From: Roseivirga sp.
GTDB lineage: Bacteria; Bacteroidota; Bacteroidia; Cytophagales; Cyclobacteriaceae
Length of the DNA: 64,000 bases
Reading direction: 5' to 3'
Assembly: GCA_021404565.1 (NCBI GenBank)
Contig: JAAWWF010000009.1
Coordinates: forward strand, 124,001-188,000
Both the position numbers and the translations under genes were made by a program. Below are positions 17,320 through 25,137 of the stretch, piece by piece. The first letter of the stretch is position 1. Every line of letters begins with the position of its first letter. The notes beneath the pieces were generated by a model. It saw nothing but the letters and a program-made list of their open reading frames with translations. It searched no databases and was not told the DNA's origin.

Positions 17320-18339
17320 TCATTTATTGGCTTCAGCTACCCAGGCCACGGCCTCCAGCAATGCTGTATATTCATCGCTTGATAAAACGTTCCAGGCACT
17401 ATAGAGTCGGTTGTCGGCTAAAAGCTCAGCCGCCTGAAACAGTTCATGACCTTTGGGAGTCTGCCTGATGCTGTCATCTTCAAGGATTATTAAATCGTAG
17501 TTTACCAGCTCAGCAATTGCCAGGTCGCATCCTGCTTTACCCACTCTCCAGTTTGATTGATTTGAGCACCTTGTAACCGGATAAACTCTCTGACTTCTGG
17601 TAGCGCCCAACAACTCCTTTGCCAATGGACTTAAACTTAGTTCTTGCCATTTTTGATTTTCAGCAGAGGCAATTAAATGGTCAATCCTGTAATGACCATT
17701 GTCGTTGAAAATGGCTGTCAGGTCTCTTTGATATTCATTGGCCTCTAATAGGCGTGGGTATTCGTCAAAGGAGTCGGGTCGGTTGGCAATTCTTAGTCTG
17801 ACTGAGCTAAAAGCTTCATCCTTTGCATAGGCTGTAATGAGCTTCTCTGTGACAGCGGTGAGAGTCTCTATGTTTTGGTGCTGTGCTTGCCCGCAGATGG
17901 AAGCCTCTTTTTGTCTAAGCCCCCAGTACTGGGTGATTATTTTATCCCCATTGGCGGAGCTGCTCCAGCTTGTTGTCTTATTATTGAACAGACCCAAGTC
18001 TGTCAAATGCATAAAGTCCCTTCTGATAGAGTCTTCATTATAGTGTGGGTAACGATACAAAACCTGCTCAGCCTTCAGGTTTTCAGATGAGTAATTGAGG
18101 GTATATAACAGGAATGTCCTAAGCCGGGTGTTAGGCAATTGAAACTCTGTTGCCAGCTCGTCAATAACAGACGCTGTCTTGCATTCAACAGCCTTGTTAA
18201 GCTCTTGTCCAAGTGCCCTCCACAGCTTTGAGGCAATCTGATCTTCTTTTGCTCTTTCTGATATTGATTCCTGACAGGAAAGACTGAAAGAAACCAGGAG
18301 CAGACAGATGATATTTATTAAGCTGGTTGAATGCTTCAT
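17320..18339 (-). CDS. Putative lipoprotein of unknown function
   Basis: From Met at 18339 this is a 339-residue protein with a lipoprotein signal (MKHSTSLINIICLLLVSFSLSCQE, lipobox SLSC); an upstream ATG at 18363 would put eight residues before the signal. No domain is recognised. Five further Cys (for example VECKTAS, ASICGQAQ, VTRCSNQS, GKAGCDLA) suggest it works in an oxidising compartment. The middle contains a stretch resembling a winged-helix-like turn (LAIAELVNYDLIILEDDSIR), which may be chance. The gene stands alone between two repeat-containing gaps. Confidence 0.6.
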   Translation of the reverse strand: MKHSTSLINIICLLLVSFSLSCQESISERAKEDQIASKLWRALGQELNKAVECKTASVIDELATEFQLPNTRLRTFLLYTLNYSSENLKAEQVLYRYPHYNEDSIRRDFMHLTDLGLFNNKTTSWSSSANGDKIITQYWGLRQKEASICGQAQHQNIETLTAVTEKLITAYAKDEAFSSVRLRIANRPDSFDEYPRLLEANEYQRDLTAIFNDNGHYRIDHLIASAENQKWQELSLSPLAKELLGATRSQRVYPVTRCSNQSNWRVGKAGCDLAIAELVNYDLIILEDDSIRQTPKGHELFQAAELLADNRLYSAWNVLSSDEYTALLEAVAWVAEANK

Positions 18340-18440
18340 AAAGTGAAATCGAAGGTAGAACAAAACGATAAGAAACGATGATCCCTTATAACGCTCCAGG
18401 CGCTCACCATACAGTATTTTCTAATGATTTTGGCCTTAGT

Positions 18441-18502
18441 GCTGGTCACACCAATTTATAAGAAAGTTGCCTAAATGCTCAGGGATAACCTACCGGGTTA
18501 GC
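18441..18502. repeat. Diverged intergenic repeat, copy A
   Basis: This segment aligns to 19069-19129 at roughly three of four positions, sharing exact blocks ATAAG, TTGCCTAAA and ATAACCTACC in the same order. The two copies lie on either side of the DUF1801 gene in the same orientation. Percent identity was judged by eye. Confidence 0.45.
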
Positions 18503-18581
18503 AAATGAATGGAAATGAATGATAAAGTTCAGTGTGACCAGGGCTATGTGTATGAGCGGGATATTTCGTTTTTACTCCCTT

Positions 18582-19037
18582 TCATTTCTTTATGTTCTTC
18601 TCATACGTACTTATCCATTCACTTGCCGTTACTTTCATCATTAACTCACCAATGAGTTCGTAAGGAATTTCATCCATCTTTTTAAAGCGGATACAGCTTT
18701 TTCCCATGTCGAGTTTTCGTTTGCAGTGTTTGGGGTATTCGGTCACAAACCAGTCCAGAAGTTTGGGGTCAGCATAAATGCCCATGTGGTAAAAGTTGAT
18801 GGAGGCTTTTTGCGAGGCAATACTGGCAAAGGGAAGTGGTTCGCTGGGCTTACAATGGTAACCCGCGGGGTAAAGGGAATGCGGTACCACATAGCCCAGG
18901 AGGCCATAGCTAATACCTACTTCAAATCCTTCAGGAAGATTTTGTGCGATGACCTCATGTAGCTTGTTAAAGGGTTCCACTCTGTCTGCTGGAACGCTGG
19001 TCAAAATTTCTTCAACTGTTTTGCCTGTTGCTTTCAT
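18582..19037 (-). CDS. DUF1801 (YdhG-like) protein
   Basis: This 151-residue protein matches the DUF1801/YdhG fold (related to the frataxin-like fold): helix EEILTSVPADRVEPFNKLHEVI, then GFEVGISYGLLGYVVPHS, INFYHMGIYADPKLLDWF, and the C-terminal LDMGKSCIRFKKMDEIPYELI, which is the most conserved part. Known bacterial relatives are small cytosolic proteins, some proposed to bind iron; the function is unsettled. It is monocistronic and flanked by the diverged repeats at 18441-18502 and 19069-19129. Confidence 0.82.
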   Translation of the reverse strand: MKATGKTVEEILTSVPADRVEPFNKLHEVIAQNLPEGFEVGISYGLLGYVVPHSLYPAGYHCKPSEPLPFASIASQKASINFYHMGIYADPKLLDWFVTEYPKHCKRKLDMGKSCIRFKKMDEIPYELIGELMMKVTASEWISTYEKNIKK

Positions 19038-19430
19038 TTTTCAGGGGTGGATATGTTATAAGATGATGGCTGATGCCAAACTTGCATAAGGAAATTGCCT
19101 AAAAATCATGGAATAACCTACCTGATTGCCGGTCTTCTATGGGCTCGGCCATATAATGATGAACAAGGATTTTTGGGTAGGCGAAATATCTCGCTTATGT
19201 ACTACACAATAAAACGCAGTCGTCTGACCACTTTGAGTGGTCGGAGGATTGAACACTATCAGCTATATCCGACTGACCTGGCCACAGCCTTCAGACTCCT
19301 GCCCAAGGCTGCGGTACTGACGAGGTGGTTGACTAACGGACATCGACTTACAGCTACAGTGCTCCCCTTTTAGGGGAGCTGTCCAAGCAAAAGCATTGAA
19401 ACTGATTGGAAAGTTGTGGACTGAGGGGTC
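19038..19430. other. Gene-free stretch of 393 bp with repeat and hairpin elements
   Basis: No supported gene. It holds repeat copy B (19069-19129), the sequence GGCGAAATATCTCGC (19180-19194), a 9-bp hairpin CTGACCACT/AGTGGTCGG (19224-19244), and GCTCCCC-TTTTA-GGGGAGC (19361-19379) followed by a stretch ending ACTGAGGGGTC. The last arrangement resembles short palindromic interspersed elements common between Bacteroidota genes. It also lies downstream of leuS and may stop its transcript, though no T-run is present. Confidence 0.4.
19069..19129. repeat. Diverged intergenic repeat, copy B
   Basis: Partner of 18441-18502: GCTGATGC...ATAAGGAAATTGCCTAAA...ATAACCTACC...TTGC in the same order and strand, with small indels. 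Downstream similarity continues weakly to the ATATCTCG/ATATTTCG motif in both gaps. Confidence 0.45.
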
Positions 19431-22214
19431 TTACACCACTACATTCACAATCTTCTTAGGCACCACAATCACCTTACGGGGCTCCTTGCCATCGAGCCAT
19501 TTCTGCACCACTTCATTCTTAAGCACCTCTGCCTGAATATCGTCTTTAGACATATCAGCCGGGAAGCTCAACTTGGTACGCATCTTACCATTGATGGAGA
19601 TGGGGTACTCATGGTCGTTCTCCTTGAGGTATTCCTCATTGTATGCGGGATAAGGCGCATTAGCAATACTCTCGGTGTTGCCCAGCATGGCCCAGAGCTC
19701 TTCAGTAATATGAGGGGCGTAGGGAGAGATGACGACAATCAAATCTTCCAGAATGACGCGCTTATTACATTTGGCAGCAGACAGTTCATTGACACAAATC
19801 ATGAAGGAGCTTACGGAGGTATTGAAAGAATAACGTTCAATATCTTCCTGTCCTTTTTTGATGGTTTTGTGCAGCGACTTCAATTCATCTTTTGAGGGAG
19901 CAGCATCCGAAACGTCAAATTCGCCCTGTCCATTGTGGAAGAGTCTCCACAGCTTGCCTAAGAACTTGCGTACACCATCAATACCATTGGTATTCCAGGG
20001 TTTGAATTGCTCCAGCGGTCCGAGGAACATCTCATAGAGCCTTAATGTATCGGCACCATAGCGCTCTACCATGTCATCAGGGTTGACCACATTATAGTAG
20101 CGCTTCGACATTTTTTCTACCTCCCAGCCACAGTGGTATTTACCATCTTCCAATATGAATTCGGCATCTGCTAAATCATGTCTCCAGTTTTTAAAGCCTT
20201 CTGTATCCAGCTCATCATTGCGACAGAGACTGATGTCAATATGCATGGCAATGGTGTCATACTCATGCTTCAGGCCTTTTGATACAAACTGGTTGGTACC
20301 CTTGACGCGGTATACAAAGTTAGACCTACCCTGGATCATGCCCTGGTTGATCAGCTTTTTAAAGGGCTCTTCCTGGTTTACTTCGCCCAGATCGAATAAC
20401 ACCTTGTTCCAGAAGCGCGAGTAGAGCAGGTGACCGGTGGCATGCTCTGAACCTCCGATATAGAGGTCTACATTGCCCCAGTATTCCTGGGTGGCCTTAT
20501 CTACAAATCGTTCGGTATTGTGCGCATCCATATAGCGGTACCAGTACCAGCTCGATCCCGCCCAACCAGGCATGGTGCTCAGTTCCAGCGGATAAGACTC
20601 ACTTTCTCCGGGAGGAGAATAAGTAAAGTTTTCTGCCCGGCCCAACGGAGGGTCCCCGTCTTCTGTAGGTAAGTATTTATCAATTTCCGGCAGAATCACC
20701 GGCAGGTCAGCCGGATCTACCAGGTAAGGAATATCGTTTTTGAAATAGACGGGCACCGGCTCTCCCCAGTAGCGTTGTCGGGCAAAGATGGCATCGCGAA
20801 TACGGTAGTTGATCTTGCCCTTACCCAGCTCTTTTTCTTCTATAAAGTCAATGGCTTTGGTAATGGCTTCACGGCAGGTCAGACCATCCAGTATACCGGA
20901 ATTGATCATGATACCGTCTTTGGTGGCATCGGCTTTCTCGCTGATGTCGGCATCTTTGATTACCGGTACTATGGGCAGATCGAAGTGCTTGGCAAAATCA
21001 TAGTCGCGCTGGTCACCACAGGGTACAGCCATAACGGCTCCGGTACCATAGCCGGCCAGTACATAGTCAGCTACCCAGATAGGAATACGTTCTCCGTTGA
21101 AAGGGTTGGTGGCATAGCTTCCTGTAAATACGCCAGAGATGGTTTTTACATCCATCATACGGTCCCGCTCAGAGCGGTTGCCAGCAGCTTCGGCATAGGC
21201 TTCTACCTCGGCTTTTTGATCGGCCGTGGTCAATTGTGCTACCATATCGCTTTCCGGGGCCAGCGACAAAAAGGTAACCCCGTAAATGGTATCGATACGG
21301 GTGGTAAATACCTTGATTTCCAGATCATGTCCTTCCACCGGAAATGACATTTCAGCTCCAGTCGATTTACCAATCCAGTTGCGCTGCATTTCTTTCAGGG
21401 GCTCAGACCAGTCTATATCTTCCAGGCCATCGAGCAGACGCTGAGCATAGGCGGTAATGCGCATGCTCCACTGTTTCATTTGCTTTCGCACAACAGGGTA
21501 GCCACCGCGCTCCGAAAAGCCGTCTTTTACCTCATCATTAGAGAGTACAGTTGCCAGCTGAGGACACCAGTTTACGGCCGTTTCAGAAAGGTAGGTAAGT
21601 CTGTATTTTAGCAGCATATTTTGCTGAGCTGCTTCGTTCCAGCTATTCCACTCTTCGGCAGAAAAAGCGGGAGTGTCTTCATCGCAGGCGGCATTAATAT
21701 CGGCATTGCCTTTTGCTTCAAAGGCGGCAATCAGTGTCTCGATAGACTCAGCTTTTTCAGCGGTATAGTTGTACCAGCTGTTAAATACCTGCATAAAGAT
21801 CCATTGGGTCCACTTATAGTAGGCCGGATCGCAGGTTTGCACCTCCTTGTCCCAGTCAAATGAGAAGCCAATGTTCTTCAACTGCTCTTTGTATCGCCCA
21901 ATGTTTTCTTTGGTAGTAATAGCAGGGTGCTGGCCTGTTTCTATGGCGTATTGCTCGGCAGGCAAACCGAAGGCATCGAAGCCCATAGGGTGCAGTACAT
22001 TGAAGCCTTTATTACGCTTAAAGCGGGATACAATATCAGAAGCAATATAGCCCAGCGGATGGCCTACATGCAGCCCTGCTCCGGAAGGATAGGGAAACAT
22101 GTCGAGTGAATAGAATTTTGGTTTAGAGCTGTCTACAGAGGCCTTGAAGGTCTCGTTTGATCTCCAGTAAGCTTGCCATTTAGGCTCTATATCACGGTGG
22201 TTATATTCTGCCAT
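19431..22214 (-). CDS. leuS: Leucyl-tRNA synthetase
   Basis: This 927-residue class I synthetase charges tRNA-Leu. The HIGH motif appears as HVGH at residues 49-52 within [18 protein letters not shown], and the KMSKS loop as KMSKR at residues 701-705. Between them lie the editing (CP1) domain with [12 protein letters not shown] and the zinc/leucine-specific parts; the C-terminal domain ends in [16 protein letters not shown]. The length exceeds the 860 residues of E. coli LeuS because of an insertion near residues 145-195 rich in Ala and Glu, as in other Bacteroidota. It is monocistronic. Confidence 0.97.
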   Translation of the reverse strand: MAEYNHRDIEPKWQAYWRSNETFKASVDSSKPKFYSLDMFPYPSGAGLHVGHPLGYIASDIVSRFKRNKGFNVLHPMGFDAFGLPAEQYAIETGQHPAITTKENIGRYKEQLKNIGFSFDWDKEVQTCDPAYYKWTQWIFMQVFNSWYNYTAEKAESIETLIAAFEAKGNADINAACDEDTPAFSAEEWNSWNEAAQQNMLLKYRLTYLSETAVNWCPQLATVLSNDEVKDGFSERGGYPVVRKQMKQWSMRITAYAQRLLDGLEDIDWSEPLKEMQRNWIGKSTGAEMSFPVEGHDLEIKVFTTRIDTIYGVTFLSLAPESDMVAQLTTADQKAEVEAYAEAAGNRSERDRMMDVKTISGVFTGSYATNPFNGERIPIWVADYVLAGYGTGAVMAVPCGDQRDYDFAKHFDLPIVPVIKDADISEKADATKDGIMINSGILDGLTCREAITKAIDFIEEKELGKGKINYRIRDAIFARQRYWGEPVPVYFKNDIPYLVDPADLPVILPEIDKYLPTEDGDPPLGRAENFTYSPPGESESYPLELSTMPGWAGSSWYWYRYMDAHNTERFVDKATQEYWGNVDLYIGGSEHATGHLLYSRFWNKVLFDLGEVNQEEPFKKLINQGMIQGRSNFVYRVKGTNQFVSKGLKHEYDTIAMHIDISLCRNDELDTEGFKNWRHDLADAEFILEDGKYHCGWEVEKMSKRYYNVVNPDDMVERYGADTLRLYEMFLGPLEQFKPWNTNGIDGVRKFLGKLWRLFHNGQGEFDVSDAAPSKDELKSLHKTIKKGQEDIERYSFNTSVSSFMICVNELSAAKCNKRVILEDLIVVISPYAPHITEELWAMLGNTESIANAPYPAYNEEYLKENDHEYPISINGKMRTKLSFPADMSKDDIQAEVLKNEVVQKWLDGKEPRKVIVVPKKIVNVVV

Positions 22215-22248
22215 TGCCGTTGAACAGGTTTGATTTATATAAAGTCTG

Positions 22249-22278
22249 CAAAAATAGTGTTTTTCAACCCATCAGAAA
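22249..22278 (-). promoter_or_regulatory. Candidate promoter of leuS
   Basis: On the minus strand TATTTTTG (22256-22249) fits TAnnTTTG exactly, 35 nt before the leuS ATG, with TTTC (22278-22275) 18 nt upstream as a near match to the -33 TTTG. Confidence 0.45.
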
Positions 22279-22343
22279 TCATTTTTGACAATAATCGAGG
22301 GTTTTCAGAGCTAGCCCTTATATTTAGCATTCAAGCAGATTTT

Positions 22344-22592
22344 ATGTTCGGATTATTTAAGAAGAAACCTAAAGAAAAGCAGCCTCCCCAGCTGCAGGAT
22401 TTAAATAGCAAACCCATTAAAGAAGGAGATAAGGTAACCAGCTTAAGATATGAGTTGGGTACTTGTACGGTAGTATTGGAGGGGTTGGAGTATTTCTACG
22501 TTTCGGATGAGAGTGGCGAGCGAGTGAGTTATGTAAAGATGGTAGATGCCATTACCGAAAATCAAAAGGTATTGCTCGTAGAGCAGGAATAA
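22344..22592 (+). CDS. Small hypothetical protein, 82 residues
   Basis: The likely start is ATG at 22344 (MFGLFKKKPKEKQPPQL); the frame is open further upstream to 22230 but that part looks non-coding and holds the leuS promoter. The protein has a basic N-terminus, then KEGDKVTSLRYELGTCTVVLEGLEYFYVS and SYVKMVDAITENQKVLLVE, a pattern of short beta strands. No family is recognised. It is divergent from leuS, and converges on the 107-residue gene at 22635. Confidence 0.65.
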   Translation: MFGLFKKKPKEKQPPQLQDLNSKPIKEGDKVTSLRYELGTCTVVLEGLEYFYVSDESGERVSYVKMVDAITENQKVLLVEQE

Positions 22593-22614
22593 AAAAGGGG
22601 AGTCTAAGCTCCCC
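22591..22614 (-). terminator. Terminator between two convergent small genes
   Basis: GGGGAG/CTCCCC stem (22597-22602, 22609-22614) with 6-nt loop. On the minus strand it is followed by TTTTTT (a-run 22591-22596), ending the gene at 22635; on the plus strand a looser T-rich stretch follows, so it may act both ways. Confidence 0.7.
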
Positions 22615-22634
22615 TCTTCAGAATTCTCTTTTTT

Positions 22635-22958
22635 CTAAGCCGGATATTCAGCAACGTTGGAAGCTACTTCTTTACCATTTTGGTCGAGCAAAGTCACTTT
22701 GACGCTCGTTTCGCCATCCTGACGTTCGTAGCAGCCACTATCTGTTTTGTTTTCTTCCGGAGCCTGCTCCAAAGCCACCATGGATACGGTGATATCTCTT
22801 TGTGCTGCTCCTTCAGCAATACTATTTTCCGTAACTGCGATAAAATATCCTGCTTCGTTATCTGAGGTAATAACATCACTCCAGTTGTTTGCAGTATTTG
22901 CGGCAAATTCACCCGCGTCTTGCAAATGAGTAAGTGTTTGTGATACTGTGTAGGCCAT
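22635..22958 (-). CDS. Small hypothetical protein, 107 residues
   Basis: MAYTVSQTLTHLQDAGEF begins an acidic protein with no signal peptide. The second half, DITVSMVALEQAPEEN and VKVTLLDQNGKEVASN, suggests beta strands. No family is recognised. It is monocistronic with a terminator directly downstream at 22591-22614. Codon use looks like that of its neighbours. Confidence 0.6.
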   Translation of the reverse strand: MAYTVSQTLTHLQDAGEFAANTANNWSDVITSDNEAGYFIAVTENSIAEGAAQRDITVSMVALEQAPEENKTDSGCYERQDGETSVKVTLLDQNGKEVASNVAEYPA

Positions 22959-23000
22959 AATTAAAAAAAGTTTAGCGTTTTGATTTCTAGGAGGAAGTTA

Positions 23001-23111
23001 ATGAAAAAGGTGCTAAATATTAAATTATTTATGATGAGTAGCCGAAACATCCTCTATTGTTTTTTAATACACATCCCTATTCAGCTCCAGATTTTGGTAA
23101 ACCTCTGGTAG
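23001..23111 (+). pseudogene. Probable remnant of the 5' end of a SusC/RagA-type TonB-dependent receptor gene
   Basis: A good ribosome site (AGGAGG, 22989-22994) stands before ATG 23001, and the 36-codon frame MKKVLNIKLFMMSSRNILYC... then stops at TAG 23109. The start resembles the N-terminal leader of SusC-type receptors of the FecR-regulated group (basic start, then MxSxRxxLYxFxxx and a hydrophobic stretch), but the signal peptide does not complete and no receptor follows. Either a fossil left by deletion or a chance short frame; the resemblance is from memory of the family, not a search. Confidence 0.3.
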
Positions 23112-23255
23112 TCAGGGATACCCATAACCTGAAACAATGTTGGCATAATAGATGTAGTAAATCACAAATCTCGGACGAATGACTTTTTTGTTAAGAAATG
23201 TTATTTGGTATGAGCTAAAAGACAATATTTACGTTAAGGACTGAAAAAGGAATCT

Positions 23256-23966
23256 ATGAAACACTTTGCTACTATTTTGATTTGTCTGCTCGCTATGAGT
23301 TGTACTGCTGAAGCTCAACTGCTTAAGAAGGCAAAAGATCTTATAGGTGGAGATAAAGGAGCTTTTACAAAAGAGGAAGCCGCCAATGGTTTGAAAGAAG
23401 CATTGATTCAGGGTACTTCCAAGGGAGTGGACCTGTTGTCAGTGACAGATGGATACCTGAAAAATCCTGAGATCAAAATTCCTTTTCCGCAGGAAGCGCA
23501 GAATGTAGAAAAGAAACTGAGGGGCATAGGGCTCGACAAGCAGGTAGATGAGGCGATAGAATCATTGAACCGTGCAGCTGAAAAGGCGGCCGTAGAGGCC
23601 AAAGATATCTTCGTAGGTGCCATTAAGGGGCTTACCATCACAGACGCCATCAATATTGTGAAGGGTGATAAAACCGCGGCTACCCAGTTTCTGCAAAGAG
23701 AAACAACCACTTCACTCAATGCAAAATTCAGCCCCATTATCGATGGTTCGCTGCAGGAGGTAGGAGCTACCAAACACTGGGGTACTGTGATGAACAGTTA
23801 TAATAAGATTCCCTTTGTGAAAAAAGTCAATCCCGATCTTACAGCTTATGTTACCGAGAAGGCGATTGAGGGACTGTTCGTAATGATTGCCAAAGAAGAA
23901 CTCAACATTCGCGAGAACCCGGCAGCCAGAGCAACAGACTTGCTGAAGAAAGTATTTGGGAATTGA
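23256..23966 (+). CDS. DUF4197 exported protein
   Basis: This 236-residue protein has a signal peptide (MKHFATILICLLAMSCTAEAQ, possibly a lipoprotein via AMSC). The mature part fits DUF4197: GLKEALIQGTSKGVDLLSVTDGYL, NPEIKIPFPQEAQNVEKKLRGIG, AKDIFVGAIKGLTITDAINI and EKAIEGLFVMIAKEE, a mostly helical domain. The family is common in the periplasm of Gram-negative bacteria and has no established function. A candidate promoter (TTTG 23204-23207, TATTTACG 23226-23233) lies upstream and a strong terminator downstream. Confidence 0.85.
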   Translation: MKHFATILICLLAMSCTAEAQLLKKAKDLIGGDKGAFTKEEAANGLKEALIQGTSKGVDLLSVTDGYLKNPEIKIPFPQEAQNVEKKLRGIGLDKQVDEAIESLNRAAEKAAVEAKDIFVGAIKGLTITDAINIVKGDKTAATQFLQRETTTSLNAKFSPIIDGSLQEVGATKHWGTVMNSYNKIPFVKKVNPDLTAYVTEKAIEGLFVMIAKEELNIRENPAARATDLLKKVFGN

Positions 23967-23987
23967 CAGGTAGAATTTTGAAATGAA

Positions 23988-24628
23988 TCATAAAGAGTGT
24001 CTGAACGGGCACTCTTTTTTATTTTTATTCCTTCTTTCGCGAGACTTGGCCCTGGAAGGTTTACCTGCCTTGTTTATGTCATACATAAAAGAAAGACCGA
24101 GAAGAGAAATGCCTCCCTGGCCTACTTCTTTGCCACTTGTTACTACATTCACCTCGTAGCCAAAGGCCACTAATAAGCCGAGCTTAATGCGTTCATTTTT
24201 GAGGGGAAAGTCATAGCCAAGCCCGAGCGTGGGCTGCAAAACACTGATGTCTGTATTGCCTGCGGCAACAGGGGTATTATCCCGCCAGTCGATGTCTAAA
24301 AACCAGATGCCCATGCGGCCTTCGAGGTACCAGCCCTTGAAGCCTGTGTGCAAATAGCGCTTGTATGCAAAGGTAAACCGGGTCCGTTGCCCTCTTCGCT
24401 GTCGTGCTCACCGAAGTTTTCACGCTGAGCTATGTTATAGCCCAGCTTTCCGATCAGCTCACCTTTGGCAGAAACAGCCCAGGCAGATTTAATATTAAAG
24501 ATGGTACCGGCCGGGTAAATTTGTACACCAAATCCCAGAGATTGAGCTCCCCGGTGTCGCGTGTTCTGAGCATAAGTCCATTGAGTCAGCGATAGCAAAA
24601 TCAGTAAGAGAAAGCTCACTCTTTTCAT
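23988..24628 (-). pseudogene. Outer-membrane beta-barrel-like protein gene broken by a frameshift
   Basis: The N-terminal part (signal MKRVSFLLLILLSLTQWTYAQ, then GAQSLGFGVQIYPAG...ELIGKLGYNIAQRENFGEHD) is in one frame and the C-terminal part (FAYKRYLHTGFKGWYLEGRM...PTLGLGYDFPLK...ISLLGLSFMYDI) in another. They join smoothly if one base is restored in the AAACCGGG run near 24376-24383, giving about 212 residues with alternating strands like a small OmpA/OMP-beta-barrel. Whether this is a real mutation or a sequencing error cannot be told. The C-terminal tail is very basic (RAKSRERRNKNKKE). The gene lies 11 bp after gtrA. Confidence 0.6.
23992..24025 (+). terminator. Terminator of the DUF4197 gene
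   Basis: AAAGAGTGTC/GGCACTCTTT 10-bp stem with one wobble pair and 6-nt loop, followed by TTTATTTTTATT. It lies inside the last codons of the converging minus-strand frame, so that frame's last residues are encoded by the hairpin. Confidence 0.75.
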
Positions 24629-24639
24629 GACTGACCTGA

Positions 24640-25023
24640 TCAGGAGGTGAAAGTGAAATTGTAATTGGCAATAAAATTCCATAAAACCACAACCCCCACT
24701 GCCACCAGCTTGGCCCAGTAAAATTTCATTTCCCGCTTATTGATCAAAAGATAAATGATCAGGTTATTGATGGCCAGACCGATCAGGGCGATCAGAATAT
24801 ATTTGGAATATTGAACCAGTTGATCAGGGTTTGTATCCTGAAAAGTCCAGTATTTGTTGATGAAAAAATTCGAGGTGGCGGCAGAGATAAAACCCAGGCT
24901 GTTGGCAATGTACTTATTCCATCGGGCCTTTTCTTTAGAAAGAAAGGTAATGCCGAAGTCGATACCCAGTCCCAATGAGCCCACTACACAGAACTTCAAA
25001 AACTTAAGGGCAATCTCAGTCAT
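24640..25023 (-). CDS. GtrA family membrane protein
   Basis: This 127-residue protein has four transmembrane helices in the GtrA pattern: KFLKFCVVGSLGLGIDFGITF, IANSLGFISAATSNFFINKYWTF, YILIALIGLAINNLIIYLLI and KLVAVGVVVLWNFIANYNFTF. GtrA-like proteins help move polyprenyl-linked sugars across the membrane or belong to polysaccharide decoration systems. It is divergent from the GT39 glycosyltransferase gene (114 bp between starts), a meaningful pairing because GT39 enzymes use polyprenyl-phosphate sugars. Confidence 0.9.
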   Translation of the reverse strand: MTEIALKFLKFCVVGSLGLGIDFGITFLSKEKARWNKYIANSLGFISAATSNFFINKYWTFQDTNPDQLVQYSKYILIALIGLAINNLIIYLLINKREMKFYWAKLVAVGVVVLWNFIANYNFTFTS

Positions 25024-25137
25024 GAATCTGTGTTAGCCAGGCCAGATGAAAGTCAGACATACTACAAATATGGATAAGAATTTTGATTGAAGAAAACTCG
25101 TAGCTTTGTGGTTGATTTTTAAGGGAAGGAACAATCG

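Noticed and set aside
19095-19373. A 92-codon frame in the gap before leuS.
   Set aside because: No family pattern, no ribosome site, and it covers palindromes and a repeat copy.
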